Below are positions 5,646 to 12,810 of a stretch of 19,874 nucleotides of DNA, one piece after another. This DNA is from 9FT-COMBO-53-11 sp040900215 (GTDB taxonomy: Bacteria > Patescibacteriota > WWE3 > 9FT-COMBO-53-11), in assembly GCA_040900215.1 (NCBI GenBank), contig JBBDZL010000014.1:1-19874 (forward strand), read 5' to 3'. A program made the translations under genes and the position numbers. The notes under the pieces were generated by a model, which saw nothing but the letters and a program-made list of their open reading frames with translations, searched no databases and had not been told where the DNA came from. Every line of letters begins with the position of its first letter. The stretch's first letter is position 1.

Positions 5646-6371
5646 TTACGGTTCGATTTCGATCAGGTCGTTCGATACCTCCTTCGGGAGCAGTTCGGCA
5701 AAGACGATCAGCCGCTGCCGAGCGGTTCCCCAGGGTGTGCAGGTGACAAGTGCGATCTGCACCCGTCCTTCCTGCAAGGCGGCGTCGTCGGATCGGAAAA
5801 AGGTCGCCCAGAAGTTCTCCGGGTCAACTACCACCGATTCCGACACTGTGAACGTGAGAGTTTTCTCCTCCCCGATCACGGAGATTGTATCGCCAATCTC
5901 CAGCCTGTCAAGGGCGGTGAAGACTTTGGGGACAGGTCCCCATTGGCGGTGGCCGTAGATCAGGGCCACGCCCACATTTCCGATCTCGGCTCCCCAACCC
6001 GGAATCCAGAGAGGATGCTCGCCGGGTTTCGTGAAATAGGGGCCGTTCGGTCCCATCGCCTCTTCCGCCATTCGCAGGTAGGAGGTAACCCCGATCTTCG
6101 GGATTTCCAGCGCGACCCTTCCGGACATTACCTCCTCGCGGAGGAAAAAAACCGGAGCGGGAAGGGGAGTGGGTTCGACCAGCTCACCATCTTCGGTCGG
6201 CGCTTGGGTGGGGGCGGCCGTCGGCTCGGCCGGAACCAAGGTTGGTTCCGCGGTGGGTTCGACAAGCTCACCACCTTCGGTCGGGATCGCCACCGGGACC
6301 GGCACATCTCCTCGGGTGCAGGCTAAAGAAGCCAGCATCAAAAGGAGAATCGCAAAAAGCATGTTTCTCAC
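5646..6371 (-). CDS. Sortase, probable lipoprotein-anchored
   Basis: A 241-residue sortase. The catalytic triad is readable: His141 in IYGHRQW, Cys211 in ALVTCTPWG and an Arg at 218 or 220 in ARQRLIV. The core strands around them (VALEIPKIGV, LEIGDTISV, LTFTVSESVVV) fit the class D/E sortase fold. Instead of the usual N-terminal membrane helix it begins with a signal peptide ending ASLAC, so Cys18 is a candidate lipidation site. A linker at about 30-72 with EPT/APT repeats resembles the substrate's stalk. GTG start preceded by AAAGGAGGAG. It is first in a two-gene operon with the PQTG substrate, which it should attach to the cell surface. The exact class is uncertain. Confidence 0.9.
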   Translation of the reverse strand: MRNMLFAILLLMLASLACTRGDVPVPVAIPTEGGELVEPTAEPTLVPAEPTAAPTQAPTEDGELVEPTPLPAPVFFLREEVMSGRVALEIPKIGVTSYLRMAEEAMGPNGPYFTKPGEHPLWIPGWGAEIGNVGVALIYGHRQWGPVPKVFTALDRLEIGDTISVIGEEKTLTFTVSESVVVDPENFWATFFRSDDAALQEGRVQIALVTCTPWGTARQRLIVFAELLPKEVSNDLIEIEP

Positions 6372-6462
6372 GCTTATCTCCTCCTTTCCTGAGGATTTTT
6401 GGTTATTAAGGTTCTCGGCAAAAAGACGACCCGACGAGGCGGGCCCATTTCAACCTGTTAAA

Positions 6463-6493
6463 AGAATAACACGGGATCCCCCCCCCCTGTCAA
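6463..6493 (-). promoter_or_regulatory. Promoter of the sortase operon
   Basis: On the minus strand TTGACA (complement of 6488-6493) is followed after 19 bases by TATTCT (complement of 6463-6468), which is preceded by TGT. The spacer is longer than ideal, but the extended -10 matches the pattern elsewhere. Confidence 0.5.
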
Positions 6494-6510
6494 CTATGGG
6501 ATATGGGAAG

Positions 6511-6544
6511 AATAAAAAACCGCTTTGGGGTGAGCAAAGCGGTT
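6511..6544 (-). terminator. Terminator overlapping the stop of the 6543-6725 gene
   Basis: Perfect 9-bp arms AACCGCTTT (6518-6526) and AAAGCGGTT (6536-6544), followed on the minus strand by a T-rich run. The 5' arm contains part of the stop codon. Confidence 0.85.
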
Positions 6545-6725
6545 AGAGCAGATTCTTCGGCTTAATTACTGCTCCTCCCATCTCGAGGCAGGCATCGTAG
6601 AACTTCCGGGCGCACTCCTCACAGGAGGAGAAGACGACCTTGGGTGACTGGCACTCGACCCGCACCTGGTGCGTGTGCGGAGAGTGAATGCAAGCGAGTT
6701 GGAGCACTTCCGTCTTCTTCTTCAT
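6543..6725 (-). CDS. Small Cys/His protein, possible zinc binder
   Basis: A 60-residue basic protein with an ACIHSPHTH stretch and four more cysteines (VECQ, SSCEEC, YDACLEM). The SCEEC pair together with an upstream Cys/His cluster suggests metal binding, but no named family is recognised. The ATG at 6725 shares one base with the upstream stop (TGATG) and has a GGAGAGGGG site just before it, so it is coupled to the metalloprotease gene. It may be a partner or regulator of that protein; this is inference from context only. Confidence 0.6.
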   Translation of the reverse strand: MKKKTEVLQLACIHSPHTHQVRVECQSPKVVFSSCEECARKFYDACLEMGGAVIKPKNLL

Positions 6726-7473
6726 CAACCCCTCTCCTTCAGGCTAAGGACTTCCCCCCAGTCTTCCCGGGCGGTGAGCCTTTCGGTCCAGGCGCGAGCG
6801 GCCTTTTCTCCCGGATCAGGGCGGTAGATCCGGTGCCTGATTAGACTCCAGTTTCCACAGGCCAAGGAGAGAGCGAGTACAGACCAAGTAAGGAACCCTC
6901 CCCAGAACCTTACCACCAGCGGCAGATCGTGGCCGAACGTTCCGTGCCACCGGGTAATCAGGGGCACGGCGATCACCACCAGCGCCAGGTAAATCCGCCA
7001 CAACCATTTCACTTTGCGGGCGTAGGTGGCCGTAGAGTGATCAAAGGCGTGCCCCAGCTCGTGGGCCAGGGTTTCGGATAGACCCTCAATGTAACGGTGC
7101 TGGTCGTAGTAGATCAGCGCGGTCCTTTGCTCCTCGATCCAGGAACCGGCCGATGACCCGCCTAAGAGAAGGAAGTCCCAGAGATTGTGCCTCCTTGTCC
7201 TCTCCTGGGAATGGGGGAAGCGAATCACGATCCGCTCGGCTTCGGCCGGATCCATTCCTTCTTCCACTAAGATCTGGTTGAGCAAGGGACGATTAAGAAT
7301 CACATNNNNNNNNNNNNNNNNNNNNNNNNNNNNNNNNNNNNNNNNNNNNNNNNNNNNNNNNNNNNNNNNNNNNNNNNNNNNNNNNNNNNNNNNNNNNNNN
7401 NNNNNTCCATTCCTTCTTCCACTAAGATCTGGTTGAGCAAGGGACGATTAAGAATCACATCTCCTGGTTCCAA
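6725..7473 (-). CDS. Membrane zinc metalloprotease-like protein (HELGH), interrupted by a scaffold gap
   Basis: The protein has an HELGHAFDH zinc-protease motif (about residues 86-94 after repair), followed by two membrane helices (WRIYLALVVIAVPLITRW and the FWGGFLTWSVLALSLACG region) and a charged tail. The family beyond a gluzincin/minigluzincin-like core is not recognised. A run of 100 N splits the reading frame, flanked on both sides by the same 55 bases; merging these copies gives one continuous gene of about 197 residues. The best start is then the TTG at 7473, giving MEPGDVILNRPLL. It has a GGGAGGGGAG site and an extended -10 upstream. The GTG at 7303 would be internal. The next gene overlaps its stop. 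Confidence 0.7.
7251..7460. other. Scaffold gap (100 N) flanked by identical 55-bp copies
   Basis: Bases 7306-7405 are N. The 55 bases before (7251-7305) and after (7406-7460) are identical. Unmerged contig ends overlapping by the assembly k-mer would produce exactly this, and collapsing them restores an open reading frame. The gap is probably not missing sequence. Confidence 0.9.
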
Positions 7474-7502
7474 CGCTCCCCTCCCGTTATTAGATTTCTC
7501 TT

Positions 7503-7511
7503 ATGATATCA
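7503..7511 (-). promoter_or_regulatory. Extended -10 (TGA-TATCAT) for the metalloprotease operon
   Basis: On the minus strand TGA-TATCAT predicts a start near 7496. That leaves a leader of about 23 bases with the ribosome-binding site before the TTG at 7473. Confidence 0.5.
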
Positions 7512-7526
7512 CGGGGTTGGTAAATG

Positions 7527-7535
7527 TGGTACGGT
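7527..7535 (+). promoter_or_regulatory. Extended -10 (TGG-TACGGT) for the DUF84 gene
   Basis: TGG-TACGGT predicts a start near 7542. This lies after the ATG at 7538 and before the ATG at 7556, supporting the second as the true start. It is divergent from the metalloprotease promoter. Confidence 0.4.
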
Positions 7536-7555
7536 AGATGATATTTTTACCTGGA

Positions 7556-8089
7556 ATGAAGGTCGCAATCGGTTCGCAAAATCCGGTCAAGATCGAGGGT
7601 GCCAGATCGGCGTTTACCAAAGTTTGGCCCGAGCAGAGTTGGGAGGTCAACGGGGCGGAGGTTTCCTCGGGGGTTTCGAGCCAGCCTATGAGCGATGCGG
7701 AGGCGATTCGGGGAGCCGGCAATCGGGCGCGGCGGGCCCGCGCGGCGCTCGACGCCGACTTTGGGGTCGGAATCGAAGGCGGGATAAGCAAGGTTGGGAA
7801 ACATTATTTCACCTGCGGTTGGGCGGTGGTGGTGGACCGGGACGGCAACGAGGGAATTGGCTCTTCGATTAGGATGATCGTCCCGGAGAAGATGATGCGG
7901 CTAATCCGGGAAGGCAAGGAGCTGGGGGAGGTTTGCGACGTGATCTTTGGCGGGGAAAACACTAAGCAGCATCAGGGCCATTTCGGGCTGATGACAAACA
8001 ATGCGATCACCCGGCCGCAGGCCTACCGCGACGGGGTCATCTCGGCTTTAGCCAGCTTTATCCACCCTCATCTAAGGGAATTGGGTTAG
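7556..8089 (+). CDS. yjjX: Inosine/xanthosine triphosphatase (YjjX/DUF84 family)
   Basis: A 177-residue protein that should hydrolyse non-canonical purine NTPs (ITP, XTP) to monophosphates, cleaning the nucleotide pool. Family landmarks run in order: GSQNPVKIEGARSAF at the N-terminus, SSGVSSQPMSDAEAIRGAGNRA (substrate loop), GVGIEGGI with acidic residues, the VIFGGENTKQHQGHFGLMTNNAITRPQAYRDGV block and a C-terminal helix. The ATG at 7556 gives the typical MKVAIGSQNP start; the ATG at 7538 would add six residues and lies before the predicted transcription start. Its stop overlaps that of the convergent zinc-ribbon gene. Confidence 0.92.
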   Translation: MKVAIGSQNPVKIEGARSAFTKVWPEQSWEVNGAEVSSGVSSQPMSDAEAIRGAGNRARRARAALDADFGVGIEGGISKVGKHYFTCGWAVVVDRDGNEGIGSSIRMIVPEKMMRLIREGKELGEVCDVIFGGENTKQHQGHFGLMTNNAITRPQAYRDGVISALASFIHPHLRELG

Positions 8090-8367
8090 CAGAACTCACA
8101 GATTTCGGAGCGGGGGCCTTCGCCCTTCTCGTACTGGTGGACGTAGGTGCCGTCCTCTTTCTTCTTGGGCTCATCGGGCTTGATCTCCTGCCCGCAGTTG
8201 TGGCAGATCATCCGTCCTTCGCCGGAGGAGTGCTCCAGAGGCGCATCAGCCTTTGGCTGAGACTTCGCTTCGCTTATCTTCTCTTCTACCATTTCTCTGC
8301 AGGTTACCAGAATGTCAATTAGTTTTGCAACCGCTTTACTCTCAAGACGGACGACCGTCCGCTTCAA
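8086..8367 (-). CDS. Zinc-ribbon protein of unknown function
   Basis: A 93-residue protein with a helical N-terminal half (SKAVAKLIDILVTCREMVEEKISEAKSQ) and a C-terminal ribbon: CHNCGQ about 55 residues in and CEFC as the last four residues, the two knuckles joined by a charged Lys/Glu loop. This is a plausible four-Cys zinc site. No named family recognised. The TTG start at 8367 sits eight bases after a TAAACT -10, with no ribosome-binding site, so the mRNA is probably leaderless. It is divergent from the P-type ATPase gene with a shared symmetric promoter, and its stop (TAA) overlaps the convergent DUF84 stop. Confidence 0.6.
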   Translation of the reverse strand: MKRTVVRLESKAVAKLIDILVTCREMVEEKISEAKSQPKADAPLEHSSGEGRMICHNCGQEIKPDEPKKKEDGTYVHQYEKGEGPRSEICEFC

Positions 8368-8374
8368 GAGTAAT

Positions 8375-8395
8375 CAGTTTAATATTGTTAAACTG
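8375..8395. promoter_or_regulatory. Symmetric divergent promoter of the zinc-ribbon and P-type ATPase genes
   Basis: CAGTTTAA (8375-8382) and TTAAACTG (8388-8395) are perfect inverted arms around five bases. Each arm contains a TAAACT -10: plus strand at 8389-8394 (preceded by TGT), nine bases before the GTG at 8404; minus strand over 8376-8381, eight bases before the TTG at 8367. The two promoters overlap back to back, so they probably compete. Confidence 0.55.
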
Positions 8396-8403
8396 TTTTT
8401 GCC

Positions 8404-10827
8404 GTGTTTAAAGGATTAACCGCCGCCGAAGCGGCTTCTCGGCTGGAGGAGTTCGGCCCCAACGTTTTGGTGGGGGGCGCTCGCGTCCGACCCCTAAAAA
8501 TCTTCCTCTCCCAATTCAAGAGTTTCATGGTGGCCATTCTAATCGCGGCGGCTGTCTTTTCGATTCTGGTGGGTGAGCGGCTGGATGCAATTGTGATTTT
8601 GGCGATCGTGGTCCTCAACGCCGGCTTCGGCTTCTTCCAGGAGTACCGGGGGGAGAACGCGATCGCCGCTCTCCGGCGGATGGTGGTGAACCGGATCCGC
8701 GTGATCCGGGACGGGCAGGAGACGGAGATCAACGCCGAGGAGCTGGTGCCCGGCGATATCTTCCTCCTGCGGGTGGGACAGAAGATTCCGGCCGACGCCA
8801 AACTGCTCGAGGCGATTAACCTCTCCGCCAATGAGGCCTCCCTGACCGGCGAATCGGCGCCGGTTTCCAAGCTCGTTTCCGAAAAAGAGGAGGAGGGCTC
8901 GGTCTTTATGGGGACGGTGGTCAACAGCGGCCGAGGGATGGCCGAGATCCTCCAAACCGGAATGCGGACCAGGTTCGGCCGAATCGCTTCCCTGATCTCG
9001 GAAGTGAAAGAGGAGGCGACCCCTCTCCAGAAGGATCTAAACCGTTTGGGCGGCGTGATCATCGTGATTGGAATCTTCGCCGCCTTGGCAATCTTTGCGA
9101 TCGGCGAGCTGCACGGCAACCCGCTGGTGGAGACCCTGCTGGCGGCGATCTCGCTGGCGGTGGCGGTGGTTCCGGAGGGACTGCCGGCGATTGTGACGAT
9201 TACCCTGGGGTTGGGCGCTCAGCGAATGGCTCGCAAGAACACCATCATCCGCCGGCTCTCTTCCATCGAAACCTTCGGTTCGACCGATGTGATCTGCACC
9301 GATAAGACCGGGACCATCACCAAGAACGAGATGGTCGTCAAAAAAGTTGTGATGGACGGAAAGGTCTACGAGGAGGCGGCTATCCACCCGGAAAAGAACA
9401 AAAAGTTTGCTCAGATTATTAGGGCGGGGGTTCTGGCCAACACCGCCTCTCTGGTTGAAGAAAAAGGAGAGTTCAAGGTTTTGGGCGACTCCACCGAGGG
9501 GGCTCTGCTTCTTCTGGCGAGGGAGCACGGGATCGATTACCGCAATGAGCGAGATAAGGGGAAGCTCTTCCGCGAGTTCTCCTTCGACCAAAAGCTGAAG
9601 CGGATGTCGGTGGTCTGGGATACCCCCGGCATCGGCTACGAGATCCTCACCAAGAGCGCCCCCGAGATCCTGCTGGACCTCTCCACCCTTTCGGCCAAAG
9701 AAAAGAAAGAGGTCAAGGAGCAGATCGATGCCCTATCCTCCCAGGGCTTTCGCTGTCTGGGCTTCGGCTACCGGCGCGTGAGTCATGAGGATCCTTCTCA
9801 TGAGATGACGCGGGAGGAGGCCGAGCGGGATTTGGAGTACCTGGGGTTTGTGGCGATCTACGACCCGCCCCGGGAGGGGGTCAAAGAAGCGATCCGGCTT
9901 TCCCACCAGGCCGGGATTGCGGTACGGATTATCACCGGCGACAACCCCCTCACCGCCCGGGCGGTGGGGCAGGAGGTGGGGCTCTTCGCGACCGAGGAGC
10001 AGGTGATTGAGGGGCCGGCGATTGAGGCGATGAGCGACGAGGAGCTGCGGGAAGCGGTGAAGCGGGTCAAGATCTTCGCCCGGGTTTCCCCGGAGCACAA
10101 AATCAGAATCGTCAAGGCCTACAAGGATCTCGGCAAGGTGGTGGCAGTCACCGGCGACGGGGTGAACGACGCCCCGGCGCTGAAGCAGGCGGACGTGGGG
10201 ATGGCGATGGGGATCTCCGGGACGGACGTCGCCAAGGAGTCGGCCGATGCGGTGCTGGCGGACGACAACTTCATTTCGGTGGTGGCGGCGATCGAGCAGG
10301 GCCGGCTGATCTACTGCAACATCCTTAAAAGCATCCGCTACCTTTTGGGGTGCAACTTCGGCGAGCTGGTGACGGTGCTGGGGGCGGTCGCCCTGGGGTT
10401 TCCGGTACCGCTCACTCCGATCCAAATCCTTTGGATGAACCTGGTCACCGATGGCCTGCCGGCGCTGGCGCTTTCGGAGGACCCCGGCGACCACAACGTG
10501 ATGGATGAGCCGCCGCGCCGGAAGGGCGTGCCGGTGCTGGATCTGCTGGGCAAGCGCTGGCTCCTGACGGTCGGGCTGGGTCTGGGAATCATCTCGCTAG
10601 CGACCTTTATCCTCCTCGATTTCACATCCTTAGAGAAGGCCCGGACCGCGACCTTCACCGTGTTTGTGGTGGGGGAGATGGTGGCCGCGCTGGCGGTGCG
10701 GAAGGGAGAGCGGCTCTTCTCCAACCCCCTGCTCTGGGTGGCGATCGTCGCCTCCCTCGGCCTCCAGGCCGCAATTCTCTTCCTCCCGCCGCTGCAGAAA
10801 ATCTTTGATACCGTTCCGTTGTTCTAA
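8404..10827 (+). CDS. Calcium-type P-type ATPase lacking the last membrane helix
   Basis: An 807-residue cation pump of the P2 type. The actuator domain has TGES (148-151), the phosphorylation site is DKTGT with D300, and nucleotide-binding KSAPE is at 417-421. TGDN is at 511-514 and the TGDGVNDAP hinge at about 583-591. Every residue that binds Ca2+ in SERCA has a counterpart: E258 in PEGLPA (M4), N651 and E654 in CNFGEL (M5), N679, T682 and D683 in MNLVTDG (M6), and E758 in VGEMVAAL (M8). This predicts an ATP-driven Ca2+ exporter. The chain ends PPLQKIFDTVPLF, just where M10 would begin, so only nine helices are expected; no other frame supplies M10. The GTG start gives the usual GLTAAEAASRL opening. 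Confidence 0.93.
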   Translation: MFKGLTAAEAASRLEEFGPNVLVGGARVRPLKIFLSQFKSFMVAILIAAAVFSILVGERLDAIVILAIVVLNAGFGFFQEYRGENAIAALRRMVVNRIRVIRDGQETEINAEELVPGDIFLLRVGQKIPADAKLLEAINLSANEASLTGESAPVSKLVSEKEEEGSVFMGTVVNSGRGMAEILQTGMRTRFGRIASLISEVKEEATPLQKDLNRLGGVIIVIGIFAALAIFAIGELHGNPLVETLLAAISLAVAVVPEGLPAIVTITLGLGAQRMARKNTIIRRLSSIETFGSTDVICTDKTGTITKNEMVVKKVVMDGKVYEEAAIHPEKNKKFAQIIRAGVLANTASLVEEKGEFKVLGDSTEGALLLLAREHGIDYRNERDKGKLFREFSFDQKLKRMSVVWDTPGIGYEILTKSAPEILLDLSTLSAKEKKEVKEQIDALSSQGFRCLGFGYRRVSHEDPSHEMTREEAERDLEYLGFVAIYDPPREGVKEAIRLSHQAGIAVRIITGDNPLTARAVGQEVGLFATEEQVIEGPAIEAMSDEELREAVKRVKIFARVSPEHKIRIVKAYKDLGKVVAVTGDGVNDAPALKQADVGMAMGISGTDVAKESADAVLADDNFISVVAAIEQGRLIYCNILKSIRYLLGCNFGELVTVLGAVALGFPVPLTPIQILWMNLVTDGLPALALSEDPGDHNVMDEPPRRKGVPVLDLLGKRWLLTVGLGLGIISLATFILLDFTSLEKARTATFTVFVVGEMVAALAVRKGERLFSNPLLWVAIVASLGLQAAILFLPPLQKIFDTVPLF

Positions 10828-10842
10828 TCATCCGCTCGGCTT

Positions 10843-10935
10843 TCAAGTTCCCGCTTCGCAAACTTGACCACCGGCGAAACGGAAGCGAAGTGTTTCCTTG
10901 CCCTGCTTCTTTCCGTTTCGCAGAATCCGGTGGTC
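10843..10935 (+). repeat. Compound inverted-repeat element after the ATPase gene
   Basis: A small hairpin (TCAAGTT at 10843-10849 with AACTTGA at 10861-10867) runs into a long imperfect one. GACCACCGG then CGAAACGGAAGC (10866-10886) faces GCTTC-TTT-CCGTTTCG, six unpaired bases, then CCGGTGGTC (10905-10935). No T-run follows on either strand, so it is not a simple terminator. It could be a REP/MITE-like element or a structured RNA. Confidence 0.55.
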
Positions 10936-11009
10936 TCAAACACTGCTCGCTGGGCTTTCTCGAAATCCTGCGCTTCCTTCCCAACTATTCTCTATTCCTA
11001 TCTTATTTT

Positions 11010-11018
11010 TGTTACCCT
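11010..11018 (+). promoter_or_regulatory. Extended -10 (TGT-TACCCT), predicted leaderless start
   Basis: TGT-TACCCT ends six bases before the ATG at 11025, after a T-rich stretch. No ribosome-binding site is present. Confidence 0.45.
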
Positions 11019-11024
11019 TAATTA

Positions 11025-11807
11025 ATGCTCGAGCAAGTTTGGGCGCACGAAGGCGAAGAGGAAGAAATTCCGGTCTCACCTTTAGGTGAAACTTTGGGGG
11101 AACGGCTTACCGGTCTCTCCGTTTTTGGTCTGGAGTTGGCGACGGGCATCGCCCTTACCTTAATTATCCTCTCAATTATTTGGAAAAATAAAACCGAAAA
11201 AGCCAAGTGGTTCCTTTATCTGGGAATTGCGGTACCGATCTTTCTGGCGACCATTTTTATGGCCGGCTCAACCGTCTATCTCAACCTGGTTTCCACCTCC
11301 GGCGGTCCGGTGCACTGGCACGCGGATTTCCAGGTTTGGGCTTGCGGCCAGGAGTTGGATCTGATTGATCCGACCGGGATCTCCAACCGGGTCGGTTCCC
11401 CGGTTTTCCACGAGCACGGGGACGACCGGATTCATGTCGAGGGCGTGGTGACCGATTTGGCGGACGCCGCTTTGGGGCGCTTCTTCGGTTTTGTCGGCGG
11501 CGAGCTGCATGACGATCACTTTTCTTTCCCGACGAATGAGAAGGTCCACGAATACGACAACGGTGACCTTTGTTCGGACGGGAAGCCCGGCCTGCTTCAG
11601 GTGTTCGTCTGGAAGACCGACCAGGACCAGAGCGAGTTCTACCAGGAAAAACTGGACCATTTCGAGGATTACGTGCTCTCTCCCTACGGAACGATCCCGC
11701 CCGGCGACTGCCTGATTGTAGAATTTGGCGAGGAGAAGGAGAGCACCGATAAGCTCTGCACCTTTTATCGGCTCGCCGAACAGAAAGGAGAGTTAAGGAG
11801 AAGATAA
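11025..11807 (+). CDS. Two-helix membrane protein with His/Cys-rich outer domain, possible metal binder
   Basis: A 260-residue protein with an acidic N-terminal tail containing H8, two membrane helices (about 36-53 and 63-86), then a large domain crowded with potential metal ligands: H97-W-H99, C107, H129-E-H131, H137, H162, H165, C183, C229 and C245. HWHADFQVWACGQELDL and VFHEHGDDRIHVEG are the most striking segments. No Pfam name comes to mind. The gene overlaps the CcdA-like gene by one base (TAATG) with an AAGGAGAAG site inside its end, so they form one unit. A role in metal (perhaps copper) handling or as the redox client of the CcdA-like protein is inference. Confidence 0.7.
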   Translation: MLEQVWAHEGEEEEIPVSPLGETLGERLTGLSVFGLELATGIALTLIILSIIWKNKTEKAKWFLYLGIAVPIFLATIFMAGSTVYLNLVSTSGGPVHWHADFQVWACGQELDLIDPTGISNRVGSPVFHEHGDDRIHVEGVVTDLADAALGRFFGFVGGELHDDHFSFPTNEKVHEYDNGDLCSDGKPGLLQVFVWKTDQDQSEFYQEKLDHFEDYVLSPYGTIPPGDCLIVEFGEEKESTDKLCTFYRLAEQKGELRRR

Positions 11808-12529
11808 TGGAACCCACGGCGATCTCTTCGCTTCCAACCATCGCGACCGTCCTGGGGACGGCGGCGATTGATTCGATCAACCCTTGCGCGATTGGAGTCC
11901 TGATCCTGATGATTTCGGTGATGCTCTCCCAGAAGCACTCCGTCCGGCGGATGCTGCTTCTGGGCGGGTTTTATATCTTTGCGATCTTCCTGACTTATCT
12001 CTTGGCCGGTTTGGGATTACTTTACGGGCTTTCCAAAGTTCCCCTTTATATTGCCGAGTACATCTCCATTTTGGTGGGGGTTTTTATCATCTTGGCGGGG
12101 CTGGTCGAAATCAAAGACTTCTTCTGGTACGGCCGGTGGTTCTCGTTGGGAATCCCGGTCTCGATCTCGAAGAAGCTGCACAGGATGGCCGCCGGATCCA
12201 CCGCTTCCCTTCTAGGAGTTTCGGCCTTGGGAGCTTTCGTGGCGGCGGTGGAGCTCCCTTGTACCGGCGCGCCTTACCTGGCGATTATCGCGCTGCTTTC
12301 CCAAAACTTTGATCTGACGGCCTTCCTGCTGCTCGTGATTTACAACATTATCTTTGTTGCTCCGCTGCTGGTGATTTTAATCATGGTCGCTTTAGGATTC
12401 GAATTGTCCAAGGTCCAGCGCTTCCGCATGGAAGGGCGGGCCTACATGCGCTTGCTGATCGGGATGCTGCTAGTATTTTTAGGTTGGCTCTTAATGCTGA
12501 TTGCGAACGGAACGGTTAATCTTGGCTAA
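11807..12529 (+). CDS. CcdA/DsbD-type membrane thiol-disulfide transporter
   Basis: A 240-residue polytopic protein with about six helices and the two cysteines that define the family: C27 in INPCAIG (first helix) and C152 in VELPCTGAPYLAI (fourth). In CcdA/DsbD these form a transient disulfide that passes reducing equivalents from cytosolic thioredoxin to extracytoplasmic partners. The His-rich segment is absent, unlike in metal-exporting relatives. The ATG overlaps the upstream stop, and the upstream gene encodes a Cys/His-rich outer-domain protein, its likely redox client. No cytochrome c biogenesis genes are near, so a c-type cytochrome role is not indicated. Confidence 0.88.
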   Translation: MEPTAISSLPTIATVLGTAAIDSINPCAIGVLILMISVMLSQKHSVRRMLLLGGFYIFAIFLTYLLAGLGLLYGLSKVPLYIAEYISILVGVFIILAGLVEIKDFFWYGRWFSLGIPVSISKKLHRMAAGSTASLLGVSALGAFVAAVELPCTGAPYLAIIALLSQNFDLTAFLLLVIYNIIFVAPLLVILIMVALGFELSKVQRFRMEGRAYMRLLIGMLLVFLGWLLMLIANGTVNLG

Positions 12530-12530
12530 G

Positions 12531-12803
12531 ATGGCAGGGACAATTATCAAGAGAAAAGGGCACCGGGAAAAATACGACGAACGGAAGGTCTACGCTTCCG
12601 TCTACGCGGCGTGCCTGGCGGCGCAGGAGCCGGAGGAAAAGGCGGAGAAGATCGCGGCGGCGGTCGTGAAAAAGATTACCCGCTTCGCTACCGATTTCAA
12701 GGTAGTGCCGTCGGACCGGATCTTCCGCGAGGTGATCGTGGAGCTGGGGAAGCTTTCCCCCGATGCGGTCTTTCTTTACGAAACGCACCGCGATTTGTCA
12801 TAA
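12531..12803 (+). CDS. Stand-alone ATP-cone domain protein
   Basis: A 90-residue protein that is essentially one ATP-cone: IIKRKGHREKYDERKVYASVYAAC at the start, the EKIAAAVVKKI helix, then VPSDRIFREVIVELGKLSPDAVFLYETHRD. ATP-cones bind ATP/dATP and act as allosteric switches in ribonucleotide reductase and NrdR; NrdR's zinc ribbon is absent here, as is any reductase domain. The ATG at 12531 lies one base after the CcdA-like stop, so translation is probably coupled; a longer upstream frame overlaps that gene and is less likely. Its target is unknown. Confidence 0.85.
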   Translation: MAGTIIKRKGHREKYDERKVYASVYAACLAAQEPEEKAEKIAAAVVKKITRFATDFKVVPSDRIFREVIVELGKLSPDAVFLYETHRDLS

Positions 12804-12804
12804 T
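12796..12804 (+). promoter_or_regulatory. Extended -10 (TGT-CATAAT), predicted leaderless start
   Basis: TGT-CATAAT overlaps the stop codon of the ATP-cone gene (12801-12803) and ends six bases before the GTG at 12811. No ribosome-binding site is present. Confidence 0.5.
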
Positions 12805-12810
12805 GTTCCC

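Noticed and set aside
7185..7436. An open frame running through the N run on the plus strand
   Set aside because: It exists only because N triplets are read as open; it is antisense to the metalloprotease gene.
9733..10494. A 253-codon open frame on the minus strand inside the P-type ATPase gene
   Set aside because: It is antisense to strongly conserved motifs (TGDN, TGDGVND, M5-M6), has no ribosome-binding site and is explained by high GC at third positions.
10823..10996. A minus-strand frame of about 58 codons through the inverted repeat after the ATPase
   Set aside because: No start codon with a ribosome-binding site or -10 was found, and the sequence is explained by the inverted repeat; kept only as a remark on that element.
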